This document shows positions 42,218-51,190 of a stretch of DNA of 58,170 bases, piece after piece (positions within the stretch are counted from its first letter, which is position 1; the number at the start of each line of letters is the position of its first letter). The DNA is from JALHNF01 sp031972295 (GTDB lineage Bacteria; Patescibacteriota; Minisyncoccia; Phycocordibacterales; UBA5272), in contig DALYEZ010000004.1 of assembly GCA_031972295.1 (NCBI GenBank), positions 1 through 58,170 of the forward strand, given 5' to 3'. Below the pieces are notes generated by a model. That model worked only from the letters and a program-made list of their open reading frames with translations, was not told the origin of the DNA and ran no database searches. Position numbers and translations under genes: made by a program.

Positions 42218-44044
42218 ATGGGACTATTCGACTTTCTCAAATCAAAAAAGAACGATATTTCCATCGCCCCTGTTCTTCCGAATGAAATTTACGAAGCAGC
42301 AGCACTTGAACTCAAAGACATTCTTGCTCCTTCGGCTGTTGAAGTAAAATCTCGAGAATTAAATCTTGGCGACAAAATAGCCCGAACGTTTTTTGTTATC
42401 TCGTATCCACGTTTTTTGAACGACAACTGGTTTTCGCCGATTATCAATCTTGATAAAGTTTTCGACATTGCAATTTTTATACACCCAATCGATACGGCAG
42501 AAATGCTCAAAACGTTTCAAAAAAAAGTAGCCGAGGTTGAAAGTCAGATATATGTTCGTGAACAAAAAGGGCTTGTGCGTGATCCTCAACTCGATATTGC
42601 CTATCGAGACCTCGAAGCACTTCGTGATAGCTTAATTCAGGCGCAGGAGAAAATATTTGATGTTGGAGTATACATTACACTTTATGGCTCAACAACTGCG
42701 GAGCTTGATAAAGTTGAGTCTGAAATCCGTTCAATTCTTGAAGCAAAACTCATCTATGTAAAACCGGCTCTTTTCCAACAAGAACAAGGTTTTAAAAGTG
42801 TTTTACCAACATGCCAGGACCTTCTTTCGGTACATACTAAACTCAACACTTCGCCCCTTTCTTCTGTTTTTCCTTTTATTTCATTTGACCTGACATCTGA
42901 TCGAGGAATTTTATACGGTGTGAATCGTCACAACAACAGCCTTATTTTGTTTGACCGCTTTTCTCTCGAAAACTACAACTCAATCATTTTTGCAAAGTCT
43001 GGTTCTGGAAAATCATACGCAACGAAACTAGAAATTCTTCGTACTCTCATGTTTGATACTGAGGTTATTATTATTGACCCTGAACGAGAATATGAGTACC
43101 TCGCGGAAGCGGTAGGTGGGCGAGTGTTTAACCTTTCACTTAACTCAGATCATCACATTAATCCCTTCGATCTTCCTGTTGCAGGACCAGATGAATCTCC
43201 ATCTGATGTTTTGCGAGGTAATATTGTTACCCTTGTAGGGCTTTTCCGTGTCATGCTTGGTGGACTTACTCCTGAAGAAGATGCGATTATCGACCAAGCG
43301 ATAAATGAAACATACGCCCTGAAAGACATTACTCCTGATTCTGACTTTGCTACTATTGAGCCTCCACTCATGTCAGACTTTGAGCTGGTGCTCGCAGGAA
43401 TTGAAGGTTCTGAAAGTTTGCTTCAAAAAATAACCAAGTATACAAAAGGAACCTGGTCTGGATTCATTAATAAGCCAACGAACGTTGATATCAATAAAAA
43501 ATTAGTGGTGTTTTCAGTGCGAGATTTGGAAGATGAGCTCAAGCCAGTGGCGATGTATCTTGTAACACACTATATTTGGAATGCAGTGCGTCGTGAGCTT
43601 AAAAAACGTCTCCTTGTGGTGGATGAGGCTTGGTGGATGATGAAGAGTGATGACACTGCAAGCTTCTTGTATTCACTTGCAAAACGAGGACGAAAATACT
43701 ATCTAGGACTCTGTACCATCACTCAAGACGTTGCTGACTTTCTCCGTTCTCCGTATGGGCAGCCGATTCTTTCAAACTCATCACTCCAACTCCTTTTGAA
43801 ACAATCTCCAACCTCGATTGACCTTCTTCAACAAACCTTTAACCTCACCGATGAAGAAAAATATCTCCTTTTGGAATCAGGAGTTGGTGAGGGTATCTTT
43901 TTCGCGGGACTTAAACATGTAGCTATAAAGGTTATTGCTTCATATACCGAAGATCAAATCATTACCTCAGACCCTTCACAAGTGTTATCATTAAAGAAAC
44001 TGAAACAAGAATATGCAGACGCCGAAAACACCCAGAATAAGTAG
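42218..44044 (+). CDS. virB4: VirB4-family T4SS ATPase
   Basis: The 608-aa motor of the secretion-like machine. It has an N-terminal VirB4 domain (about 1-240) and a C-terminal RecA-like core with Walker A AKSGSGKS (259-266), IIIDPEREYEYL after the first strand, Walker B LLVVDEAWWMM (about 463-473), and the motif C glutamine in GLCTITQDVADF. The length is shorter than the 800 aa of Agrobacterium VirB4, consistent with the split-off 212-aa partner. It is present in both conjugation and effector-type systems. Its 3' end overlaps the next gene by 32 bases. Confidence 0.95.
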   Translation: MGLFDFLKSKKNDISIAPVLPNEIYEAAALELKDILAPSAVEVKSRELNLGDKIARTFFVISYPRFLNDNWFSPIINLDKVFDIAIFIHPIDTAEMLKTFQKKVAEVESQIYVREQKGLVRDPQLDIAYRDLEALRDSLIQAQEKIFDVGVYITLYGSTTAELDKVESEIRSILEAKLIYVKPALFQQEQGFKSVLPTCQDLLSVHTKLNTSPLSSVFPFISFDLTSDRGILYGVNRHNNSLILFDRFSLENYNSIIFAKSGSGKSYATKLEILRTLMFDTEVIIIDPEREYEYLAEAVGGRVFNLSLNSDHHINPFDLPVAGPDESPSDVLRGNIVTLVGLFRVMLGGLTPEEDAIIDQAINETYALKDITPDSDFATIEPPLMSDFELVLAGIEGSESLLQKITKYTKGTWSGFINKPTNVDINKKLVVFSVRDLEDELKPVAMYLVTHYIWNAVRRELKKRLLVVDEAWWMMKSDDTASFLYSLAKRGRKYYLGLCTITQDVADFLRSPYGQPILSNSSLQLLLKQSPTSIDLLQQTFNLTDEEKYLLLESGVGEGIFFAGLKHVAIKVIASYTEDQIITSDPSQVLSLKKLKQEYADAENTQNK

Positions 44045-44981
44045 CTTAATATCAATTCTTTTCTTGTTTGTTTTTGTTGCACCACTTATCGTATCTGGAC
44101 AAACACGACCCTCAGTGAGCATCCGTGTAACTCCAGAAAGTTATGCGCCTAGCGAACAGGTTCTCATTTCTGTTTCAAGCTTCAGTACAACTCTTGATAC
44201 CGCAACGATCCGCTGGGAGGTTGATGGGGAAACGGTTCGAGAAGGAACAGGGGTAAAAGAAATTAAGGTTCAAGCTCCAGCAGCTGGGGAAGAAAAGCAG
44301 GTCTATGTTTTGGTAACAAGTGAAAATATAGTCATAGAAAAAATAATCACCCTCCGACCAGAATCAATTGAGCTCTACCTTGAATCTGTTGATGGTTATA
44401 CTCCAGTGTGGTATCAAGGCCGAGCACAGATTGCCGAAGAAAGTGTTGTAAAAGTAGTTGCGGTTCCAGATTCTTTTAATGCTATCGGCGGCGATACTGT
44501 TCGGGTATTTACGTGGTCAAAAAATAATTTCAAAGACGCAAACCAATCAGGGAAAGGAAGGCAGGCATTTATTACTAAATTAAGTCCGTTTACAAACAGT
44601 GAAAATATTTCAGTAGAAACAGGAAATACCTCAAAGACACTCTCGATTGTGCCTCACCCAACAAGCATCTCCCTTTATGAGTATTCTCCGCTTTTTGGCA
44701 CACGTTTTGAAAAAGAACTCACAGGAAGTTTAAGTCTCACTAAAGATGATGTTACATTTGAAGTTGTGCCTTGGTTCTTTTCTGCTCCAAACAGAAATAG
44801 TAGTATTTTAAGTATTGGCTGGACAGTAAACGGCCTCCCAACACGTTCACAGGGCAATCGTTCACTTTTAAACCTTCGTAAAGGAACAACACAGAAGGGT
44901 AGAGCAGAAGTTGGTGTTCGTGTAAAACACACCGATCGAACACTCCAGACAAACACAACCTCATTTACTATTGATTTGTAA
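44013..44981 (+). CDS. Secreted beta-sandwich protein of the T4SS-like locus, 322 aa
   Basis: Not in a named family I recognise. The signal peptide or anchor is at 9-30 (SLISILFLFVFVAPLIVSG). The mature part is beta-rich, with Ig-like repeats (RPSVSIRVTPESYAPSEQVL near 32, then about 105-200 and 215-322), and no cysteines. Its start lies 32 bases inside virB4, implying translational coupling with the ATPase. It is probably an extracellular or wall-zone structural subunit. The next gene starts one base after its stop. Confidence 0.76.
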   Translation: MQTPKTPRISSLISILFLFVFVAPLIVSGQTRPSVSIRVTPESYAPSEQVLISVSSFSTTLDTATIRWEVDGETVREGTGVKEIKVQAPAAGEEKQVYVLVTSENIVIEKIITLRPESIELYLESVDGYTPVWYQGRAQIAEESVVKVVAVPDSFNAIGGDTVRVFTWSKNNFKDANQSGKGRQAFITKLSPFTNSENISVETGNTSKTLSIVPHPTSISLYEYSPLFGTRFEKELTGSLSLTKDDVTFEVVPWFFSAPNRNSSILSIGWTVNGLPTRSQGNRSLLNLRKGTTQKGRAEVGVRVKHTDRTLQTNTTSFTIDL

Positions 44982-44982
44982 T

Positions 44983-47304
44983 ATGAAAAAAATACTTTCA
45001 GGATTATTTTTAACACTTGCAACAATAACTCAGGTACACGCAGCTGCAGGTATATCTCGCCCTGTTATTGAGAGCATATCAAATCCAACAACAAATGGTT
45101 TCACTATAGATGCTTTCAGCACTCCAGCATTTAAAGGTAACCGCGAATGGAGCTTTGTGTTTTCTTCAACAACAAATACTTGGTTTGAAGTTAAAAATAT
45201 TCCTGCTATCCGTACAGTAAACTCTGATCCCGCACCTGCAAACTGTACAGAATCGACTGACTTAGGCTGTAGTTTTCGTATAAATGCGTACCAATTAAGA
45301 AGTACACTCATCACCTGCGAGACTAATTACTCTGTAGTTCTTCGGGTACGCTCACTTGATGATAATACTGTCGCAGACTCACCAAGAAAAACAATTCGAA
45401 CAAAACCTTGTGCCGCACAAGGAAAGCCGTCTTTTGTAAAATCAAATGTCGCGCGTGGTTCAAGTGACAGTACAGGCAAACTTGTTTTAAATTTAAACAC
45501 TTCTGAGTTCCCAGGTAAACAAACTGCTGAAATTTCCATAGCTGTTGAGCCGAAAGACGGGTTTCAAGGCACTAATTTTACCCTACTTGGTAGTGCAGAG
45601 GGAACAAACACAATTTCATTAGAAAAAGAAATTCCTGGTGTAGATATTATTTGCGGTGTGGACGAACTCCGTTATGTGGTGAAGGTAAAAATGGCAGGTC
45701 AAGACTTTTTTTGGCCCGAAAGTAGACAAGGGGCATTGTTGCGAACTGAGTGTGCGTCAGGAATTGTAGACAACAACGGTGGTGCACCTGAAATAACAGC
45801 AACAGACAGATATACATTTCTTACACCTCTTCCTCTTGGGGAAGGACTAACATCTCAAGACTCTATTATTATCGGCACCGCAGGAGATGCTGGGATCCTG
45901 GGAATCCTTCAAAGGATATTCACCCTCATGCTCATTGCAGCAGTTGTTCTTGCGGTAGTCTTTATGATTATTGGTGGCGCACGCTATGCAACAGCAGATA
46001 AGGTGGGTGGTGTGCAAGGTGGACGAGAGATTATCACAAATGCAATTACTGGACTCTTGTTTGCGCTTTTTGCTTGGCTTTTACTTAACATTATAAATCC
46101 TGATTTGCTTCGCTTTACTATTACACTTCCAAATATTGGTATGGCCCTCACGCCTGGCGGAAATACACCTGAAGGAGATGTAGTCACAGGAGAGGGGTGT
46201 GGAGCGGATGTTTCGAAAGAGGAGTGTTTTGCATTGATTACTGCTGATGAAGCACGAGTGCGAGCACTTTTAGCAAGCGGTGGCATTACAATTAACAAGG
46301 AACCATGTTCACGACCTGATGTTGGAGATTGTACGAATGTAGGACTCCTAAGCAACACAACTTCAAACAGACTTCTTGTGGTAAAAGCGGACTGCGTAGC
46401 AGCAAACCCACAATGTGAAGTAGTTATAACAGGAGGAACTGAATACTGGCTTCACAGTGAGGGTGGTAATCATAAACAATTCACCGCCGTTGATTTACGT
46501 ATTGGAGGAGCGTCGTTTGATGCGTTTATAAAAACAAAAGAGCAAGTGCAGCCGACACCAAACTTCTGTAATGAGGCATTTTATTACAAGGGGTTACGTT
46601 TTTGTAACGAAAAAGGAAGTCCTGCACATTGGCACGTTGATACTATCGGAACAAATTCAGGGGGAAGTAGCAACACGGGAGCGTTACTGAAATTTGAAAA
46701 TATTGGGGCTAATAATTTAGGAGTATGGGGGAAGGCAAGTGGACAACCAATGACAATCACAGATGCAAAAGCGCTGGCAAACGGAGCACGTAGTAAAAGC
46801 TGGTATACAGAAGTGCAAAGAGTGGCAGGAAATGACGCAAAAACGCTCACTGCAATTATTATGGTTGAGTCAACAGGAAATCCAGACGCAACAAGAACGG
46901 AGCCTAACGGTAGTAAGTCATGCGGACTAGGTCAGATACTAACAGAGACGGCAAAAGGCCTTGATGCATCACTTCGTACTAAGTCTGTTGAGGAAATATG
47001 TACTAAATTGAAAGAACCAAACTATAACATTCGACTTTCATACCAATATTATCGAGGATTTAGTGGTGATTTTAAGAAAAAAGTAGCGGCTTATAACGGA
47101 GGTGTGGAAAATCAAGGGGCAACTGGTGCGAGTCAAAACTGTTCTGGTTTAATGCGCTTTGAATGCCCGTGGGATAGTAGTGGTTGTTACGATAAAACTA
47201 AACCAAATGACAAGCCATCCAATACTTCATGTACAGTTAACATTGGGTACGAAGTAACCAGGTTTTATGTTGATAAGGTTAAAAAGATAGCTGATCAGTT
47301 ATAA
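44983..47304 (+). CDS. VirB2-like membrane domain fused to M15-like and lysozyme-like domains, 773 aa
   Basis: Signal peptide (MKKILSGLFL to about 21), then a Cys-containing beta region (about 25-290). Two membrane helices (about 308-335 and 350-373) have the VirB2/pilin-type GGARYATADKVGGVQGGREI loop between them. Next is a peptidase M15-like segment with H497xxxxxxD504 and H549-W-H551-V-D, the zinc-ligand spacing of D-Ala-D-Ala peptidases, although the usual Glu before W-H is Ala. Last is an SLT/lysozyme-like domain with IIMVESTGNPDA (Glu629), CGLGQILTETA and AAYNGG. The start is ATG 44983. It is likely a wall-piercing pilin-like subunit. Confidence 0.82.
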   Translation: MKKILSGLFLTLATITQVHAAAGISRPVIESISNPTTNGFTIDAFSTPAFKGNREWSFVFSSTTNTWFEVKNIPAIRTVNSDPAPANCTESTDLGCSFRINAYQLRSTLITCETNYSVVLRVRSLDDNTVADSPRKTIRTKPCAAQGKPSFVKSNVARGSSDSTGKLVLNLNTSEFPGKQTAEISIAVEPKDGFQGTNFTLLGSAEGTNTISLEKEIPGVDIICGVDELRYVVKVKMAGQDFFWPESRQGALLRTECASGIVDNNGGAPEITATDRYTFLTPLPLGEGLTSQDSIIIGTAGDAGILGILQRIFTLMLIAAVVLAVVFMIIGGARYATADKVGGVQGGREIITNAITGLLFALFAWLLLNIINPDLLRFTITLPNIGMALTPGGNTPEGDVVTGEGCGADVSKEECFALITADEARVRALLASGGITINKEPCSRPDVGDCTNVGLLSNTTSNRLLVVKADCVAANPQCEVVITGGTEYWLHSEGGNHKQFTAVDLRIGGASFDAFIKTKEQVQPTPNFCNEAFYYKGLRFCNEKGSPAHWHVDTIGTNSGGSSNTGALLKFENIGANNLGVWGKASGQPMTITDAKALANGARSKSWYTEVQRVAGNDAKTLTAIIMVESTGNPDATRTEPNGSKSCGLGQILTETAKGLDASLRTKSVEEICTKLKEPNYNIRLSYQYYRGFSGDFKKKVAAYNGGVENQGATGASQNCSGLMRFECPWDSSGCYDKTKPNDKPSNTSCTVNIGYEVTRFYVDKVKKIADQL

Positions 47305-47318
47305 GTTATACTATACTC

Positions 47319-48548
47319 ATGAAGAAATCCTGGTTTGTTACACTTGTTATTTTTCTCACCCTTCTTTTGGTTGGCGTTGGTCTATATTTCTTTTTCCCAA
47401 CATTTACAAAAATAGGAACCATCACTCCAAATGATAACTCTCCACTTTTTGGCAACATAGGTGAGAATCCAAATAGTAATGGGGCACAAGCGACAAGCTC
47501 AATTCCTTTGACTCCCTCTACACCACAAGAGGAAAATCAAACACCTGTCGGGCAAGAAATTGGTTTTAAGGCATTCAAAGTTGGTGATTATCAAGTTTCT
47601 TCTATACAACCACTCGATTTTAAGGTTGGTACCACAAGCACCACAACACTTCTTCTTAGTATTGGAAAAGGTTCTGGCACGGTGCGTATATATGACCCAC
47701 AAACAAACACTACGGCAATTATAGGAACTATTTCTGTGCCAAATGTTATTGCGTCCGAATTTACATCGAGTGGCACATACGTTGTTGTGCAGTCTCAGGA
47801 AAATGACACAGTAAAAACAATTGTTCTCAAAAGTGAGCCTCGGACATTAAAGGAGGAACGTTTTTTTAGCCCCATTTTTAGCGCTTCAAACATTAATTCA
47901 TTTTTTATAGAAGGTAATACAATATATTTTATTGAAAAGATACAAAGTGGGTCGGAGTTGTATATGTATGTCCCAAGCACAGGAAAAAGAACACTCCTTT
48001 ATCGTGGAGTTTTTAGTGATCTCTATGGCTTCTCTCGACAAGGAAACATTTTTCTCAGCACAAAAGCAGCTGTCGGTACACAGGGATTTATTTTTAAACT
48101 TGATACAAAAAATAGTCTTATGACAAAGCTTGCTTCCGGGATAGCCCTTCTTGGAGTACCTAATCAAACCGGTAACTTTATTCTAATTACAGAGTTTTAT
48201 GAAAACGGCGCTGAAGCAGGGCTACTTGAGGTAGCAACAAAAGAAAGAAATTTTTTATCTTTAGAAACACTTAAGGAGAAGTGTGTTCCTGACTTTAGTA
48301 CAAAAACATTTATGTTCTGCGGTATTCCGCAAAACATCCCTCAAAACATGCCCGACGCTTGGTATATGGGGAAAGTAAGTACAAATGACACCCTCTACCT
48401 TATTGACACAGAGCAGGGTTCTTTAAGCACCCTTGCAAGTACAGAGGAAGACGTTGATGTAATCTCTCCTCAATCCTCTCGATATTCTGGTATTCTCACC
48501 TTTGTAAACAAAAAAGATTCTAGTCCTTGGATTATTATCAGTAAATAA
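47319..48548 (+). CDS. Membrane-anchored beta-propeller-like protein, 409 aa
   Basis: Not in a named family I recognise. One N-terminal helix (about 5-28) is followed by a Pro/Thr/Ser/Asn-rich linker (about 35-80). A domain of repeated four-strand blocks follows (for example GKGSGTVRIYDPQTNTTAII, TGKRTLLYRGVF, GFIFKLDTKNSLMTKLASG), resembling a WD40/propeller fold. It carries two cysteines close to each other (CVPDF, FCGIP). TATACT (47307-47312) lies 6 bases before the ATG, so it has a leaderless promoter of its own although it follows the hydrolase gene by 14 bases. It is the last gene of the locus. Confidence 0.78.
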   Translation: MKKSWFVTLVIFLTLLLVGVGLYFFFPTFTKIGTITPNDNSPLFGNIGENPNSNGAQATSSIPLTPSTPQEENQTPVGQEIGFKAFKVGDYQVSSIQPLDFKVGTTSTTTLLLSIGKGSGTVRIYDPQTNTTAIIGTISVPNVIASEFTSSGTYVVVQSQENDTVKTIVLKSEPRTLKEERFFSPIFSASNINSFFIEGNTIYFIEKIQSGSELYMYVPSTGKRTLLYRGVFSDLYGFSRQGNIFLSTKAAVGTQGFIFKLDTKNSLMTKLASGIALLGVPNQTGNFILITEFYENGAEAGLLEVATKERNFLSLETLKEKCVPDFSTKTFMFCGIPQNIPQNMPDAWYMGKVSTNDTLYLIDTEQGSLSTLASTEEDVDVISPQSSRYSGILTFVNKKDSSPWIIISK

Positions 48549-48574
48549 AAAACACCCAAATTTGGGTGTTTTTT
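48547..48574. terminator. Bidirectional terminator
   Basis: A perfect 14-bp palindrome, AAAAAACACCCAAA (48547-48560) with its complement (48561-48574). It ends the secretion-like locus and the convergent rpmH-rnpA-yidC unit. Confidence 0.92.
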
Positions 48575-48576
48575 AT

Positions 48577-49305
48577 TTACTGATTTTTTCTCTGTATAAA
48601 CTTTTCCTGGGCGATAGAAAAAAGGCTGTTTACGATCCAATATAACCCAATAGCTGCCGAGAAGTAATACGCCGTCACAGTGATTAAAATAGGAATAAAG
48701 TAGAGTGTCTGAAATCGAAGACTTCTTTGTAACTCATCTTGAAAGTTAGGCATTACACCTTGTGTTCTTTTTGGAATTTCTGGCTGTAAGGCGAGGGTAC
48801 TTCTACTATGTACGTATTGTGCTGCACCAGCTAAAATTGCAATTACAAAACTTCCTTTTGTGAGAAGATCTATGTTGAAAAGGAATGTGTTGATTGTTTC
48901 TGGAAAATGAACAAATGAGTACAAAACACCTTGATGAAGTATGAGCCCCTTCGCAAAAACAAAGTACAAGCCAAGAAAAATTGGAATTTGTACAAAAATA
49001 AGATACCCAATCATTGAAAACGGATTTACCTTCTTATCTTTATACACCTCCATCACCTTCACCGCGAGTACCTGCTTGTCGTCCTTATATTTTTCCTGAA
49101 TTTCTTTAATGATCGGTTGTGCTTCTCGTAAAGCTTTTTGGCTTTTAATAATCCGTTGGTATACAGGGAAAAGGAGTACCCGAATAAAGACAGTGAGTAC
49201 AATAACCGCCACCCAAGCATAGTGCCCTGGGATGTGGTTTAGGATAAAGACAAGGGAATTGTATAGAGGTTCGTAGATAATTGTCTCCCAGATAGTTTTA
49301 ATCAT
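48577..49305 (-). CDS. yidC: Membrane protein insertase YidC/Oxa1 type
   Basis: Inserts and folds inner-membrane proteins with or without Sec. The 242-aa protein is of the short Gram-positive Oxa1-like type without the large periplasmic domain. It has a first helix, the cytoplasmic hairpin (IKSQKALREAQPIIKEIQEK), and four further helices. The groove arginine is likely that in TVFIRVLLFP. There is no N-terminal lipobox cysteine. It overlaps the rnpA stop by 8 bases, completing the classic rpmH-rnpA-yidC order. Confidence 0.95.
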   Translation of the reverse strand: MIKTIWETIIYEPLYNSLVFILNHIPGHYAWVAVIVLTVFIRVLLFPVYQRIIKSQKALREAQPIIKEIQEKYKDDKQVLAVKVMEVYKDKKVNPFSMIGYLIFVQIPIFLGLYFVFAKGLILHQGVLYSFVHFPETINTFLFNIDLLTKGSFVIAILAGAAQYVHSRSTLALQPEIPKRTQGVMPNFQDELQRSLRFQTLYFIPILITVTAYYFSAAIGLYWIVNSLFSIAQEKFIQRKNQ

Positions 49306-49543
49306 AGTGAGCTTTTATTATAGCGTGTATTTCAGAATATCGAGCCTTACGAACATTTTTTGTGGTAAAAATCTTTAAATTATATGGCTTTTTAGGTAAA
49401 CTTTGGATTGAGGCCCGTATTCTACGCTTTACTTTATTTCGATCAACCGATCTTTTTAACTCCTTTTTAGGGGTCACAATATCAAAAGAAAGGCTTTCGC
49501 CCTTTTTCTTTTGTATTGAAATGATTGGCTTAACAAAAGCCAT
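49298..49543 (-). CDS. rnpA: RNase P protein component, short form
   Basis: Protein cofactor of RNase P that matures tRNA 5' ends. The RNR signature is visible as VDRNKVKRRIRASI (residues about 33-46), with KKPYNLKIF and the final helix after it. At 81 aa it is well below the usual 110-120. The N-terminal helix and strand with the conserved Phe before the central sheet are reduced or missing. No upstream extension is possible, because the rpmH stop is only 5 bases away. Position between rpmH and yidC makes the identity firm despite the low motif count. Confidence 0.9.
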   Translation of the reverse strand: MAFVKPIISIQKKKGESLSFDIVTPKKELKRSVDRNKVKRRIRASIQSLPKKPYNLKIFTTKNVRKARYSEIHAIIKAHYD

Positions 49544-49548
49544 AGAGT

Positions 49549-49704
49549 TTATTTACCCTTTACCTTACTCTTAACGGTAAGTTTCTTGCGCCCGTGACTT
49601 CGACGTCGCGCAATGATCTTTTTACCAGCATTTGTGGCTGTTCGAGCCATAAAACCGTGCTTTCGTGCTCGTTTTACCTTACTCGGTTGATACGTTCTTG
49701 ACAT
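49549..49704 (-). CDS. rpmH: 50S ribosomal protein L34
   Basis: 51-aa, very basic ribosomal protein. It begins MSRTYQPSKVKRARKHGFMA and continues with ARTATNAGKKIIARRRSRGRKKL, the standard L34 pattern, plus a short Lys-rich C-terminal extension. ATG at 49704, TAA at 49549. It is the first gene of rpmH-rnpA-yidC and diverges from dnaA, as in many bacterial origins. Confidence 0.96.
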   Translation of the reverse strand: MSRTYQPSKVKRARKHGFMARTATNAGKKIIARRRSHGRKKLTVKSKVKGK

Positions 49705-49772
49705 GGAAATAACTATACCATAAAGCTCTTTAAAAACAAGACTCTGTTTTAACTCTTATTATAGTGGCCTCG

Positions 49773-49832
49773 TTATCCCCATAAACACACACTTATTCAC
49801 ATAGTTGCAGAGTTATCCACAACCTCTATAAT
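49773..49832 (+). promoter_or_regulatory. DnaA boxes and dnaA promoter between rpmH and dnaA
   Basis: Three DnaA-box-like 9-mers on the plus strand: TTATCCCCA (49773-49781), TTATTCACA (49793-49801) and the consensus TTATCCACA (49813-49821). TATAAT (49827-49832) follows and lies 6 bases before the dnaA ATG. Boxes this near to the promoter allow DnaA autoregulation, and the stretch may be part of the origin. Confidence 0.75.
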
Positions 49833-49838
49833 ACCCCT

Positions 49839-51179
49839 ATGAACACTCGTGAACTCTGGCAATCTGCACTCGCTGAAATAGAGCTTTCTTTGTCTAGAGC
49901 GAACTACAGCACCTGGTTCAAAAACACAACAATTGTAAAATTTGATGAGGGAACTATTTATGTTGGTGTACCTAATGAATTTGTAAAAGATTGGCTAGTG
50001 ACTAAGTACCATTCTTTCATTTTAAAAACACTCCGAGACCTTAACGACCATGTTCGAACAATTGAATACTGTATAACCAAAACAACAGGGGAACCAAAAA
50101 AAGAAACTGAGGTTGGGCCATCTGAAAAACAACCTTTTTCAAGACTTCCTTTTCATGAAATTCGAGAAGATGGATTAAATCCTAAATACACCTTTCATAA
50201 CTTCATTGTTGGGCCTTTCAACGAGCTTGCCTACGCAGCCGCACAAGCGATTGTAAACCACCCAGGAGCTCAATATAACCCCCTTTTCATCTATGGGGGT
50301 ACAGGGCTAGGAAAAACTCACCTTTTACAATCAGTAGGGAATGAAGTGAAGCGTCGTTTTCCTGAGTTTAAAGTATTTTATACATCACTTGAAAAGTTTT
50401 CTGTTGATTACGTGAACTCGATGCACGCTAATAAAATCAATGGTTTTAAGGAGAAATACCGAAAATATGATGTTTTTATTATGGACGACATTCAGTTTGT
50501 AAGTGGAAAAGAAAAAACTCAGGAGGAACTCTTTTACTTATTTAATACCCTCCATGAACAAAATAAGCAGATTATTTTTAGTTCCGATAAACATCCAAAC
50601 TTTATTTTAGGTTTGGAGGACCGTCTCCAATCTCGATTCAACGCGGGAATGATTATTGATATTTCTCAACCAGATTTTGAAAGTCGTTTTGCAATTATTC
50701 GTTCAAAAGTAAAAGAAAGTACCTCTTTTATCTCGGATGAGATTCTTGAGTATGTCGCTGAATCTGTACAGGGAAGTATTCGTGAACTCGAAGGGGTTTT
50801 GAACACTATTATCATGCAATCACAACTTAAAGGCCGAGTAATGCAACTTCAAGAGGTTAAGCAGCTTATAAAAAACAACATTAAAACAAAAAAGAATATA
50901 TCTCTTCGAGATATTATTAAAATTGTAAGTGATTTTTATGGTATTGATGATACCTCTATTTACAATAAAACCCGTCGTAAAGACATTGTAAAACCAAGAC
51001 AAGTGGCAATGTATATCCTTCGTGAAGATTTTGATGTTTCATACCCAGCAATAGGCGATACATTAGGGGGGAGGGATCATACAACCGTCATTCACTCATA
51101 TGAAAAAATTAAACATGATTTATTATCTGATCCTGTGCTTATGAAAGAGGTTGCTGAGCTCCGATCATTATTCACATAA
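49839..51179 (+). CDS. dnaA: Chromosomal replication initiator DnaA
   Basis: The 446-aa AAA+ protein binds DnaA boxes and opens the origin. Domain I is at 1-80 (LWQSALAEIELSLSRANYSTW, shown in part) and a short linker at about 85-105. Domain III has Walker A GGTGLGKTH near 149 and Walker B VFIMDDIQF. Domain IV has the box-reading GGRDHTTVIHSYEKI near the C-terminus. The start is supported by TATAAT 6 bases upstream, giving a leaderless mRNA with DnaA boxes beside it. Confidence 0.99.
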   Translation: MNTRELWQSALAEIELSLSRANYSTWFKNTTIVKFDEGTIYVGVPNEFVKDWLVTKYHSFILKTLRDLNDHVRTIEYCITKTTGEPKKETEVGPSEKQPFSRLPFHEIREDGLNPKYTFHNFIVGPFNELAYAAAQAIVNHPGAQYNPLFIYGGTGLGKTHLLQSVGNEVKRRFPEFKVFYTSLEKFSVDYVNSMHANKINGFKEKYRKYDVFIMDDIQFVSGKEKTQEELFYLFNTLHEQNKQIIFSSDKHPNFILGLEDRLQSRFNAGMIIDISQPDFESRFAIIRSKVKESTSFISDEILEYVAESVQGSIRELEGVLNTIIMQSQLKGRVMQLQEVKQLIKNNIKTKKNISLRDIIKIVSDFYGIDDTSIYNKTRRKDIVKPRQVAMYILREDFDVSYPAIGDTLGGRDHTTVIHSYEKIKHDLLSDPVLMKEVAELRSLFT

Positions 51180-51190
51180 TTCACAGTTAT

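Noticed and set aside
33911..48548. Reading the secretion-like locus as an integrative conjugative element.
   Set aside because: No relaxase, coupling protein, integrase or flanking repeats are visible, and flanks are housekeeping genes (rsmA and yidC).
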